Assembly: GCF_036090055.1 (NCBI RefSeq)
Contig: NZ_CP107970.1
Location: forward strand, 4,795,001-4,859,000
Length of the DNA stretch: 64,000 nt
DNA from: Nocardioides sp. NBC_00368
GTDB taxonomy: Bacteria; Actinomycetota; Actinomycetes; Propionibacteriales; Nocardioidaceae
Direction: 5' to 3'
Shown here: positions 34,239-42,465 of the stretch, in pieces
How the letters are laid out: each line of letters opens with the position of its first letter
How positions within the stretch are numbered: position 1 is the stretch's first letter
The notes under the pieces: model-generated
What the model was told of the DNA's origin: nothing
What the model saw: only the letters and a program-made list of their open reading frames with translations
Databases searched by the model: none
Program-made: the position numbers and the translations under genes

Positions 34239-34880
34239 TCAGCCTGCGACGCCGTAGAGCCGGTCGCCGGCGTCACCGAGGCCGGGGACGATGTAGCCCT
34301 TCTCGTTGAGCTTCTCGTCCATGGCCGCGGTGACGACCCGGACCGGGGCCTCGATGCCGTCAAGGGCCTTCTCCAGGGCGGCGACGCCCTCGGGGGCGGC
34401 CAGGAGGGTGACGGCGGTGATGTCGTCGGCGCCGCGCGAGACCAGGAAGTCGATCGCTGCGGCGAGGGTGCCGCCGGTGGCCAGCATCGGGTCGACCACG
34501 TAGCACTGGCGGCCGGAGAGGTCGGCAGGGAGACGCTCGGCGTACGTCGTGGCTTCCAGCGTCTCCTCGTTGCGGACCATGCCGAGGAAGCCGACCTCGG
34601 CGGTCGGCAGCAGCCGGATCATCCCGTCGAGCATCCCGAGACCGGCGCGGAGGATCGGGACGATCAGCGGCTGCGGATCGGTGAGGCGTACGCCCTGGGT
34701 CGGCGCGACCGGGGTCACGATGTCCACCGGAGCGACCCTTACACCGCGGGTCGCCTCGTAGGCGAGCAGCGTGACGAGCTCGTCGGCGAGACGACGGAAA
34801 GTCGACGAGTCGGTCTCTTTGTTGCGCAGCGTGGTGAGCTTGTGGGCGACGAGCGGGTGGTCCACAACGAGGGTCTCCAT
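34239..34880 (-). CDS. upp: Uracil phosphoribosyltransferase
   Basis: A 213-residue type I phosphoribosyltransferase. PRPP loop VVDPMLATGGTLAAAI (about 128-143), uracil-site motif EKGYIVPGLGDAGDRLYG at the C-terminus, and VPILRAGLGMLDG. METLVV at 34880 is the family start; the open frame extends 13 codons upstream without need. Salvages uracil with PRPP to UMP. Confidence 0.95.
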   Translation of the reverse strand: METLVVDHPLVAHKLTTLRNKETDSSTFRRLADELVTLLAYEATRGVRVAPVDIVTPVAPTQGVRLTDPQPLIVPILRAGLGMLDGMIRLLPTAEVGFLGMVRNEETLEATTYAERLPADLSGRQCYVVDPMLATGGTLAAAIDFLVSRGADDITAVTLLAAPEGVAALEKALDGIEAPVRVVTAAMDEKLNEKGYIVPGLGDAGDRLYGVAG

Positions 34881-34961
34881 GGGCTGAACCCTACGATCGG
34901 TTCGTCCTAAGGTCACCAATTCCCCCTAGACCCACGGCGGTTTCGGTGTCACTCTGGTCGT

Positions 34962-35471
34962 GTGTCTGATCAGCTGGAGCAGATCGAGGGTGTTGACTTC
35001 GCCGTCGCGATGTATCGCGAGGACGGCGCCTGGGTTGTGCGCGAGCTCGCTCACGACCTGCTGACCGACGTCGAGACTCTGACGCACGCGCTCCACCGCT
35101 TCCCGGGCGATGGTGGCGCGATCGCGATGGCGGCGATCGACGAGGACTTCTTCGTGATCGTCCGGGTCTCCGGCGCCGCGACCAGGGTGCTGCTCTCCGA
35201 CGTGACCGCGGCCGACGAGTGGGAGCTGGCAGCGTCGGCTCTCGACATGCTCGGCCTGCCGCTGCCGGAGGAGGTCGAGGACGAGGAGGCAGATCCTGCC
35301 GGTGACCTCAGCATCCTCGCCGACTTCGGGATGAGTGCGGTCGACATGGGCATCCTGATCGACGACATGTTCGAGGAAGACCTCTACCCGGACGAGACGC
35401 TCTCCGAGATCGCCCGCGCGATCGGCTGCGGTGAGGCCTTCGACGACGCCGTCGGCCTCATGCCGGCGTGA
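34962..35471 (+). CDS. tRNA adenosine deaminase-associated protein
   Basis: A 169-residue protein, highly acidic in its second half (LPEEVEDEEADPAGDLS), starting GTG at 34962 (MSDQLEQIEGVDFAVAMYREDGAW). It is the actinobacterial protein routinely found just upstream of tadA. Function unproven. Its stop overlaps the tadA GTG (GTGA), so the two are translated together. Confidence 0.88.
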   Translation: MSDQLEQIEGVDFAVAMYREDGAWVVRELAHDLLTDVETLTHALHRFPGDGGAIAMAAIDEDFFVIVRVSGAATRVLLSDVTAADEWELAASALDMLGLPLPEEVEDEEADPAGDLSILADFGMSAVDMGILIDDMFEEDLYPDETLSEIARAIGCGEAFDDAVGLMPA

Positions 35472-35965
35472 CACCTGCCAACCGATGGGAGGCCCCCATG
35501 CGGGCCGCCCTCGAGGAGGGCCGTGCTGCCCTGGCGACCGGTGACGTGCCGATCGGTGCGGTCGTGGTCGACCCCGCCGGTGCGGTGATCGGACGAGGGA
35601 GGAACGTACGCGAGGCCGAGGCCGACCCCACCGGACATGCCGAGGTGGTGGCGCTGCGTGAGGCGGCCAAGGCGCGGGGTGAGTGGCGGCTGGAGGGCTG
35701 CACGCTCGTGGTGACGCTGGAGCCGTGCACGATGTGCGCCGGGGCCGCGGTCCTGGCCCGGGTCGAGCGGATCGTCTTCGGCGCCTTCGACGACAAGGCC
35801 GGCGCGGTGGGCTCGCTGTGGGACGTCGTACGCGACCGCCGGCTCAACCACCGGCCCGAGGTCGTCGCCGGGCTGCTGGCCGAGGAGCAGCGCGCGTTGC
35901 TGGAGGATTTCTTCGGGGCCCAGCGAGGCGCCCCCGATTTCGGCGAAGACCCCCCGAGGTTGTAA
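35468..35965 (+). CDS. tadA: tRNA-specific adenosine deaminase
   Basis: A 165-residue cytidine-deaminase-fold enzyme with zinc motifs H57-A-E59 (GHAEVVAL) and C87/C90 (EPCTMCAGA). Converts A34 of tRNA-Arg(ACG) to inosine. The C-terminal tail after FFGAQRG is short. A tRNA-Ser gene follows within 11 bases of the stop. Confidence 0.95.
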   Translation: MTPANRWEAPMRAALEEGRAALATGDVPIGAVVVDPAGAVIGRGRNVREAEADPTGHAEVVALREAAKARGEWRLEGCTLVVTLEPCTMCAGAAVLARVERIVFGAFDDKAGAVGSLWDVVRDRRLNHRPEVVAGLLAEEQRALLEDFFGAQRGAPDFGEDPPRL

Positions 35966-35975
35966 CTTATTCGGC

Positions 35976-36063
35976 GGTGACGTGTCCGAGCGGCCGATGG
36001 TGCAACACTCGAAATGTTGTGTAGGGAGACCTACCGTGGGTTCAAATCCCACCGTCACCGCCA
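35976..36063 (+). tRNA. tRNA-Ser (CGA)
   Basis: Class II tRNA of 88 bases including an encoded CCA: acceptor stem GGTGACG/CGTCACC with discriminator G36060, anticodon stem CAACA/TGTTG around loop CTCGAAA with anticodon CGA at 36010-36012, a long variable arm (about 36019-36035) and T-loop GTTCAAATC. Reads serine codon UCG. No integrase or duplicated 3' end nearby. Confidence 0.95.
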
Positions 36064-36069
36064 GTCAGA

Positions 36070-36111
36070 CAAGGGCGCTTGACCTGCGACAACGCAGATC
36101 AAGCGCCCTTG
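36070..36111 (+). terminator. Terminator hairpin after tRNA-Ser
   Basis: CAAGGGCGCTTGA (36070-36082) pairs with 36099-36111, with an inner stem CTGCG/CGCAG and loop ACAA; a short T-rich stretch follows. Confidence 0.8.
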
Positions 36112-36232
36112 CTGCATTTCTGAGCGGGCCGGCCGGGTCCGTGCACTTGAAACGTTTGCGGCTCACCGCGGCTCGTCGCCCCCTATAGTCCGGACGGACG
36201 TCTTGCCCGCGACCCCCCACTGGAGTTCCGGC

Positions 36233-38878
36233 GTGCCCCTGTTTCCCTTCCCCCGTGCGGTCGTGTCGATGGTCGCGATGGTGGCGATCTTCCTCGGCGG
36301 GTGGGCGGTCCAGCAGACCCCGGGCAACCTCGCCGACATGGTCCGGTCGCCGTTCACCTGGGTGGCGCTGATGTTCCTGGGCATCGGGATCGCGACCGAG
36401 CTGCCGGTCACCCGTCACCAGCGCTGGGGTCGCGCACTCGTCACGGTCCTCGACCAGACGGGGGAGCCGATCGGCTACGGGTTCGTCGTCTCGCCGAAGC
36501 GGATCCTGACCACCCGGCGGGTGGCCGAGGCCGCGGTCGGCGCCGGCGACCTCGACCGCGACACGATCCGGGTGCGGTTCCCGCACGTACGCACCGCGAC
36601 CGGCGACGTCAGCGTCGAGGTGCGCCTGGCCGACCACGAGGACGGCATCGTCGCACTCGACGTGGTCGGCGTCGAGCGGCTGCCCCGCCGCGTACTCCCG
36701 TTCCGGTTCGCCTCCCCGGTCGTCAACACCAAGGTGCTGCTGCACGACCCGACCGCTCTCAACGGTGCCGGGGTGTGGGTGGAGTCGGAGATCCGGGCCG
36801 CCGGGGTGGCGCACGTCCAGGTCAAGACGGTGCTCAACGAGGCCCCGCTCGAGGTCGGCGACTGCGAGGGCGTGCCGATGGTGCATGCCCGGACTGGCCG
36901 CCTGCTCGGCATGTGCGACGGCTCGGTCAGCGACGACGACAGGGTGACCCTGGTCCTGATCTCCTCGGCGTTCGCCCGGCTCAACGCCCGGATCAGCCTG
37001 CCGCGACGCTTCGCCCGCGCGTTCACCGAGATCGTCGCCGCGGTGGTCGCCTGGCTCGCCAACTGGGTGCGCGCCCACGCGATCATGGCGGTGGTCGGCG
37101 CGGTCGTGCTCGCCGTCGTCGGGACCGTGCTGGTGATCCGCTGGATCGTCGGGCCCGGGCCCACGGGCGAGTGCGTCGTCCTCGAGGTCACCTCCTCGAC
37201 TGAGAAGGACGACCTGGTCCGGGATCTCGCCACCGAGTTCGAGACCGGCCGCGAGGTGGACGGACGATGCGTCGACGTCAACGTCCTGGGTCTGACCTCG
37301 GGCGCCGCGATGGAGGCGCTCGCCTCGGACTGGGACATCGAGATCGTCGAGCCGATGTTCGAGCGCAGCCAGACCGGCCGCAGCCGCCCCGACGTCTGGC
37401 TGCCCACCTCCTCGATGTGGACAGAGCTCCTCGAGCTCGACACCGAGAAGACGTACGAGACGCTGGGCTCCACGACCGAAAGCGTGATGGTCATCGCGGT
37501 CCCGGAGGGGACGGCAGGCGGCGAGGAGGTGTCGATGGCGTGGCTCAAGGCGAAGGCGGTCGCCGGGAAGACCGAGGGCACCGGGTTCGTCCTCGGCCGC
37601 GACGAGCCGCTGTGGTCGACCTCGGGGCTGGGCGCGAGCATGCTGACCTACAACGCCGCGGTCCGGGCGAACGCCACCGCCGGAGCGAGCGTGGAGATCA
37701 CCCCGCAGACCCCGGAGGACGAGACGGTGAATTCCTGGGTGCGTGAGCTCGAGTCCTCGGTCGGCAGCTATGGCGACGAGGCGACGACGTACGTCCAGGA
37801 CCTCTACTGCGGCATCGTCGAGCCCGTCGACGCGCTGGTGATCCAGAAGCAGCTGGTCGATCTCTACAACAGCGGCCGTCCTTCCGGTGCCGAGCCCGAC
37901 TGCGACCAGCTGCCGGGCTACGGTGAGAAGAGCCACCCACGGGTGAAGAGGTTCGAGTCGCACATCCCGCCCGAGGGGACCCTGGCCATGGACCATCCGT
38001 ACGTCCTGATGCCAGGCCTCTCCGAGGCCCAGCGCGAGGTCGCCGAGGAGTTCTACGAGTTCCTCGGCGAGGACGAGGCACAGGCCGCCTTCGTCGAGGG
38101 TGGCTTCGAGCAGATCGGATCCGTCGACGAGGACGACACCTTCCCCCAGCCCGAGGCCGAGGCGATCCAGCGGATCCGCGCCGAGTGGGACGGCGTACGC
38201 AAGAACTCCCAGGTCATCCTGCTGATCGACAACTCGGGGTCGATGAACGACGAGGTCGCACCGGGGGCCGCCAAGATCGACCGGGTCCAGAGCGCGGCCA
38301 ACGCCGCGATCGGGCTGCTGGCGCCCAAGGACGAGCTCGCGGTGTGGACGTTCGGGAGCTCCGTGCACAAGACCGCCCTGGCGCCGATGGGCGACCGGAT
38401 CTCCCAGGTCAGGGCGGAGATCGGGGCCATCGAGGCCGGTGGGACGACGACCCAGCTGCCGTCCGCGGTCCAGGCCGCGCACGACGCCCTCGCGCAGACG
38501 AACGACCCCGACAACCCCAAGACGAAGGCCGTCGTGCTGCTCACCGACGGCGCGACCAACCTGACCCCGGACGGCGCTGACGAGGAGGAGAACAAGGCGG
38601 CCAACGACGCGCTCGTCGCTGACATCGAGGGCAGCGAGTCACACGTCCGGATCTACACCATCCCCTACGGCAACTCCGCCGACAAGTGCCTCCTCGAGAA
38701 GGTCGCCGCCGCCTCGGGCGCCCGCTACTACGGCGCCGGCGCGCGCGAGAGCCTGATCAACGACGTCATGCTCGCGGTCTTCGGCAACTTCGGCACCCAG
38801 GCGGCCGCCGCCAACCTCCCCAGCATCGAGGCGAAGGCGAGGATCCCGGCTGGCGACTGCGGCGCCTCCGTCGACTAG
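36233..38878 (+). CDS. Membrane protein: degenerate trypsin-like + solute-binding-like + VWA domains
   Basis: An 881-residue protein. Two N-terminal helices (about 10-28, 39-57); a trypsin-like fold (about 65-245) that lacks the triad: the usual AAHC position reads LTTRRVAEA and the usual GDSGGP reads GDCEGVP; a third helix (about 283-306); a region (about 310-640) like bacterial extracellular solute-binding domains (PDVWLPTSSMWTEL, YPYVL-like segment DHPYVLMPGLSE); and a VWA domain from about 658 with MIDAS motif DNSGSMND. GTG 36233 is chosen over TTG 36203 because GGAG lies seven bases upstream. Solute-binding/VWA proteins are common in actinobacteria without a known role; the protease-like front part is unusual. 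Confidence 0.78.
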   Translation: MPLFPFPRAVVSMVAMVAIFLGGWAVQQTPGNLADMVRSPFTWVALMFLGIGIATELPVTRHQRWGRALVTVLDQTGEPIGYGFVVSPKRILTTRRVAEAAVGAGDLDRDTIRVRFPHVRTATGDVSVEVRLADHEDGIVALDVVGVERLPRRVLPFRFASPVVNTKVLLHDPTALNGAGVWVESEIRAAGVAHVQVKTVLNEAPLEVGDCEGVPMVHARTGRLLGMCDGSVSDDDRVTLVLISSAFARLNARISLPRRFARAFTEIVAAVVAWLANWVRAHAIMAVVGAVVLAVVGTVLVIRWIVGPGPTGECVVLEVTSSTEKDDLVRDLATEFETGREVDGRCVDVNVLGLTSGAAMEALASDWDIEIVEPMFERSQTGRSRPDVWLPTSSMWTELLELDTEKTYETLGSTTESVMVIAVPEGTAGGEEVSMAWLKAKAVAGKTEGTGFVLGRDEPLWSTSGLGASMLTYNAAVRANATAGASVEITPQTPEDETVNSWVRELESSVGSYGDEATTYVQDLYCGIVEPVDALVIQKQLVDLYNSGRPSGAEPDCDQLPGYGEKSHPRVKRFESHIPPEGTLAMDHPYVLMPGLSEAQREVAEEFYEFLGEDEAQAAFVEGGFEQIGSVDEDDTFPQPEAEAIQRIRAEWDGVRKNSQVILLIDNSGSMNDEVAPGAAKIDRVQSAANAAIGLLAPKDELAVWTFGSSVHKTALAPMGDRISQVRAEIGAIEAGGTTTQLPSAVQAAHDALAQTNDPDNPKTKAVVLLTDGATNLTPDGADEEENKAANDALVADIEGSESHVRIYTIPYGNSADKCLLEKVAAASGARYYGAGARESLINDVMLAVFGNFGTQAAAANLPSIEAKARIPAGDCGASVD

Positions 38879-38886
38879 TCGACCAG

Positions 38887-39744
38887 TCAGACGTAGCGGG
38901 CCGCCACGGTGGCCGCCCGGGCGCCGTAGCCGCCGCCGAACATGGCCGCGTGGACGAGCAGCGGGAAGAGCTGGTGAAGGCCCTGGCGGTCCTCCCAGCC
39001 CTCGGCGAGAGGAGTCTGCTCCTCATAGGCCGACATCATCCGCTCCAGGTGGGGGAGGCCGAAGAGGGCGAGCATGGCGAGGTCGACCTCACGATGACCG
39101 GCGTACGCTGCGGGGTCGATGAGCCAGGCGTCGCCGCTCCGGTCCCAGAGCACGTTGCCGTTCCACAGGTCGCCGTGGAGCAGGGCAGGCGGCTCCTCGG
39201 GGATCAGCGACGTCAGCTTCCCGACGACCTGCTCGACGCACTCGGCACCGGCGGCGTCGATGGCGCCGCGGTCACGGGCGGCCTTGAGATAGGGCAGCAG
39301 GCGGCGTACGGCATAGAACTCGGCCCAGCTGTCGGCGGGCTTGTTGGGCATCGGCAGCCGGCCGATGAACCCGTCCTTGTCGGCCCCGAACTCCGGGACC
39401 GGGGTGCTGTGCAGCGCCGCGAGTGCCCGGCCGAGGTCCTCGGCGGTCTCGGCATTGGGGCGGCCCGGCTCGATCCAGCGCAGCACCAGGCAGTCGGGCT
39501 CGGCGGCGAGCACCTCGGGGACCCGCACCACCCCTGAATCCTCCAGCCAGCGGAGGCCTCGGGCCTCGGCGGCCACGAAGTCGTCGCGCGCTGGGGAGAG
39601 CGCCTTCATCAGCACCAGCGAGCCGTCGCTGAGCCGGATCTTGGTTGCGGTCGAGATGTCACCGCCCGCGACCGGAGATGTGCTCACCACCGCCGCCCCG
39701 AGCAGCTGCTCGGCGCGACGGGCGACCGCGGGCTGACGGGTCAC
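38887..39744 (-). CDS. Fructosamine kinase family protein
   Basis: A 285-residue kinase-fold protein with the catalytic loop LLHGDLWNGNVLW and DPAAYAGHREVDLAM (metal-binding Asp), plus ARDDFVAAEARGLRWL near the start. Matches fructosamine/ketosamine-3-kinases, which phosphorylate glycated amines for deglycation. GTG start at 39744 overlaps the stop of the phosphatase gene, so both are in one operon. Confidence 0.87.
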   Translation of the reverse strand: MTRQPAVARRAEQLLGAAVVSTSPVAGGDISTATKIRLSDGSLVLMKALSPARDDFVAAEARGLRWLEDSGVVRVPEVLAAEPDCLVLRWIEPGRPNAETAEDLGRALAALHSTPVPEFGADKDGFIGRLPMPNKPADSWAEFYAVRRLLPYLKAARDRGAIDAAGAECVEQVVGKLTSLIPEEPPALLHGDLWNGNVLWDRSGDAWLIDPAAYAGHREVDLAMLALFGLPHLERMMSAYEEQTPLAEGWEDRQGLHQLFPLLVHAAMFGGGYGARAATVAARYV

Positions 39745-40202
39745 GAACCGGGCCTCGACGTGGCCAGGGACGCGACTATCGCATCGCTCGTACGCTCCAC
39801 CATCGCCAGCACCTCCCGGAATCCTTCGGCACCACCGTAATAGGGATCGGGCACGTCCCCGGGGCCTTCGGGATCGAAATCACGGAACATCTGCAACCCG
39901 CCCTCGGGCGTCTGACCAGCCAGATCGGCCAGGTTGTCGGCATCCATGGCGAGCACCAGGTCGTACGTCTCGGGGTCCCCGACCGGCCACTGCTGGGCCC
40001 GGTGGCGCTCGGGGTCGTAGCCCGCCTCGAGCAGCGTCGCGGCAGCCCGGCGGTCCATCTTCTCGTCGGCGTGCCAGCCGCCGGTGCCGGCCGAGACCAG
40101 CTCCACGTCATCGAGCCCGGCACCGTCGAGACGGTCACGCAGAACCACCTCCGCCATCGGAGAACGGCAGATGTTGCCCAGGCAGACGACCGCGATCTTC
40201 AT
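39741..40202 (-). CDS. Low-molecular-weight protein-tyrosine phosphatase
   Basis: A 153-residue enzyme with the P-loop CLGNICRS at residues 7-14 (C7, R13) and the general acid in DPYYGG. The pairing with a fructosamine kinase is seen in other organisms, where these phosphatases may act on ribulosamine or protein substrates (family knowledge, moderate certainty). Start ATG 40202. Confidence 0.92.
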   Translation of the reverse strand: MKIAVVCLGNICRSPMAEVVLRDRLDGAGLDDVELVSAGTGGWHADEKMDRRAAATLLEAGYDPERHRAQQWPVGDPETYDLVLAMDADNLADLAGQTPEGGLQMFRDFDPEGPGDVPDPYYGGAEGFREVLAMVERTSDAIVASLATSRPGS

Positions 40203-40266
40203 GGCCCGAGTTTTACATTTTGGCCAAGAACGCGGGGCGGATGCCGAATCTCGGGCGCCGGAACCG

Positions 40267-40659
40267 CTACTCGTCGCTGTCGGGCCAGACCCGGTCGAGG
40301 CCCCAGCCGACGATCGAGATGATGATGCCGCCGAGGACCGCCGTCCAGAACCCGTCGACGTGGAAGCCCACCCCGGTCGGGCCGAGGATCCAGGCGGTCA
40401 GGCCGAGCATCGCCGCGTTGATCACCAGCAGGAGCAGGCCCAGGGTGAGCAGGATGAACGGGAACGCGAGGAACTTCAGGATCGGCTTCACGAAGGCCGA
40501 GACGATGCCGAGCACCAGGGCGACGATCAGCAGCGGCAGCAGCTTCTGCTTGACCTCCTCCATGCCGCTGGTCGGGCCGTCGAAGTAGATCCCGCCGACG
40601 AGCCAGGTCGCCACGGCCAGGGCGATGGCGTTGGTGATGAGCCAGGTCACGATGCGCAT
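40267..40659 (-). CDS. Phage holin family 4-like membrane protein
   Basis: A 130-residue protein with four hydrophobic helices: RIVTWLITNAIALAVATWLVGG, LLPLLIVALVLGIVSAF, FLAFPFILLTLGLLLLVINAAMLGL and the last GGIIISIVGWGL. Matches the phage_holin_4_2 (DUF360-like) group, widespread in chromosomes and not linked to phage. Function unknown. Confidence 0.82.
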   Translation of the reverse strand: MRIVTWLITNAIALAVATWLVGGIYFDGPTSGMEEVKQKLLPLLIVALVLGIVSAFVKPILKFLAFPFILLTLGLLLLVINAAMLGLTAWILGPTGVGFHVDGFWTAVLGGIIISIVGWGLDRVWPDSDE

Positions 40660-40733
40660 GTCTGTGAGTCTGGCAGGCTCCGCAGCCCCGCGTAAGGGAC
40701 GCGCGGGAGGTGTGTCGACTGTGTTACCGCGGG

Positions 40734-41405
40734 TCAGCGCTCCAGGCGCAGCGCCTTGCAGATGTCGTGGGCGGCGTCGGAGAGATGCTTCTGCAGGAAC
40801 CGCTCGGCGTCGTGGATGCGGTCGGCGTCGAGGAGGCGGACGAGGGCGGCGTGGTCCTCGGCCTGGTCGTGGGCGTTGCGGCGGATGCGGTCGACCTGGG
40901 CGAGCGCGAGCTTGAGCTCGAGGACCAGGTGCTCCTGCATCGCGACCAGCCGCGGTGAGTCGGTCAGGGCCACGAGCGAGAGGTGGAAGGCGAGGTGGCG
41001 CTCGTTGAGCTCGCGGTAGGAGGCCTTCTCGGAGTGAACGGCCGTGATGTACGCATCCAGCGATTCGTGCACGGCCCGGCGGGTCTCGGCCGAGGCGTTG
41101 AGCCAGTTGCGGACGCCCGCCCCCTCGAGCACCCAGCGGGCGGCGCAGACGTCGCGAACGGAGGCGGCCTCGGGGGTCGCGACGGCGACGCCCTTGTTGG
41201 GCGCGCGAGTGGCCAGGCCCTCGGCGACCAGGATGGTCAGCGCCTCGCGGACGGTGGAGCGGCCGACGCCCAGCGACTCGGCTAGGCCGTGCTCGCGCAG
41301 CGGGGTGCCGGACTCGAGCTCGCCCTCGAACACCGCCCGGCGGAGCTCGTCGGCGACGCGGTCGACCGTCGATGCGGGTTCGTCCAGGGTGAGCGACTCG
41401 AACAT
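40734..41405 (-). CDS. GntR-family regulator, FCD subfamily
   Basis: A 223-residue regulator: N-terminal GntR winged helix (VADELRRAVFEGELESGTPLREHGLAESLGVGRSTVREAL, about 14-54) and an all-helical FCD sensor with metal-binding residues (NERHLAFHLSLV, near 130). It diverges from a DDAH-type hydrolase gene; ATTGTC-T-GACAAT in the gap is its likely operator. Confidence 0.9.
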   Translation of the reverse strand: MFESLTLDEPASTVDRVADELRRAVFEGELESGTPLREHGLAESLGVGRSTVREALTILVAEGLATRAPNKGVAVATPEAASVRDVCAARWVLEGAGVRNWLNASAETRRAVHESLDAYITAVHSEKASYRELNERHLAFHLSLVALTDSPRLVAMQEHLVLELKLALAQVDRIRRNAHDQAEDHAALVRLLDADRIHDAERFLQKHLSDAAHDICKALRLER

Positions 41406-41472
41406 GGACCCATTGTCCTATCTGCGTCGGCTTCCGGTGATGACCGTTCGTGCTCTAACCTAACCGCACAGG

Positions 41473-41485
41473 ATTGTCTGACAAT
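41473..41485. promoter_or_regulatory. ATTGTC-T-GACAAT operator, GntR/FCD type
   Basis: A 13-bp odd-centred palindrome in the 149-base gap between the divergent GntR and hydrolase genes, of the TTGTN-ACAA form common for FCD-type GntR regulators. Confidence 0.65.
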
Positions 41486-41554
41486 CAGTCAATCAGGCAA
41501 TCCGACGATCATGCTGATGTCAGCCACATAGCAATCAGACCGAGAGGGGTACGC

Positions 41555-42454
41555 GTGAGCACAACGCTGAGCTGGGGCCGTCACTACCTGATGACCGAGC
41601 CGACGCACTACCGCATCGACTACGCCATCAACCCGTTCATGGACACCGAGATCCAGCCGGATCCGGTCCGTGCTCGCGAGCAGTGGGAGACCCTCAAGGC
41701 GACCATCGAGGAGGTCGGCGGCCGCGTCGACGTCATCGCGCCGCGCGAGGACAGCCCCGACATGGTCTACGCGATGAACCTCGGCTTCGCGGCCACCCTT
41801 CCCGACGTGGAAGGCGGCCGTCGGCACGTACTCCTCTCCCACATGCGCTTCCCCGAGCGCCGGAACGAGACGCGCTCCGCGGCCGAGTGGTTCGCCGTCA
41901 ACGAGTGGGGGATGGCGTACGTCGGAAAGGACGGTGTCGGTCCGACCTTCGAGGCGGGCGACGTGTTCCCGTTCGCCGGGCACCTGGTCGCCGGCACCGG
42001 TCCCCGCACCGACGAGATGGCGCTGAAGACCCTCGCGACCGAGATGAACGTCCGGGTGCTGGGCGTGCGGACGACCCACTCGGGGATGTACCACCTCGAC
42101 CTGGCCTTCTGCCCGCTAGACGAGCGCCGCGCGATCATCTGCCCGGACGCGCTCGCGCCCGAGTCGGCGCAGGCGCTCCTCGATCTCGTCCCGGAGCCGC
42201 TGGTCATCACCGAGGAGGAGGCGCTCAGCACTTTCGCCGCCAACTCCATCGTGATCGGCCGCACCATCGTGATGCCGTCCTGCCCGGACCGCATCCGGCC
42301 GGTCCTCGAGGGCTGGGGCTTCACGGTCCGGATCGTCGACCTGAGCGAGCTCCACCTCGGTGGCGGATCCGTGCGCTGCGTCACCAACCCGCTCGACATC
42401 GTGGTGGGTCGTGACGTCCCCGTGGTTTACGGGGGCGAGGTCATCCCGACCTAG
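41555..42454 (+). CDS. DDAH/amidinotransferase-family hydrolase
   Basis: A 299-residue pentein-fold enzyme with catalytic C275 (SVRCVTNPLD) and H180 (MYHLDLAFC), plus YAMNLGFAATLP and FEAGDVF substrate-site segments. Best fit is N-dimethylarginine dimethylaminohydrolase, which makes citrulline and dimethylamine; related guanidino hydrolases are possible. GTG 41555 follows GAGAGGGG; the longer frame from 41474 would cover the operator. An aminotransferase gene follows after 11 bases. Confidence 0.84.
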   Translation: MSTTLSWGRHYLMTEPTHYRIDYAINPFMDTEIQPDPVRAREQWETLKATIEEVGGRVDVIAPREDSPDMVYAMNLGFAATLPDVEGGRRHVLLSHMRFPERRNETRSAAEWFAVNEWGMAYVGKDGVGPTFEAGDVFPFAGHLVAGTGPRTDEMALKTLATEMNVRVLGVRTTHSGMYHLDLAFCPLDERRAIICPDALAPESAQALLDLVPEPLVITEEEALSTFAANSIVIGRTIVMPSCPDRIRPVLEGWGFTVRIVDLSELHLGGGSVRCVTNPLDIVVGRDVPVVYGGEVIPT

Positions 42455-42465
42455 GATCTCACGAT

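Noticed and set aside
35976..36232. tRNA-Ser as attachment site of an integrated element
   Set aside because: No integrase, no duplicated tRNA end and no phage or plasmid genes on either side.
36065..38482. Minus-strand open frame of about 800 codons opposite the VWA fusion gene
   Set aside because: No domain or motif seen; it also runs across the tRNA terminator. The plus strand carries the VWA and other domains.
40267..40659. Prophage remnant suggested by a holin-family protein
   Set aside because: This holin-like family is common on actinobacterial chromosomes and no other phage gene is near.
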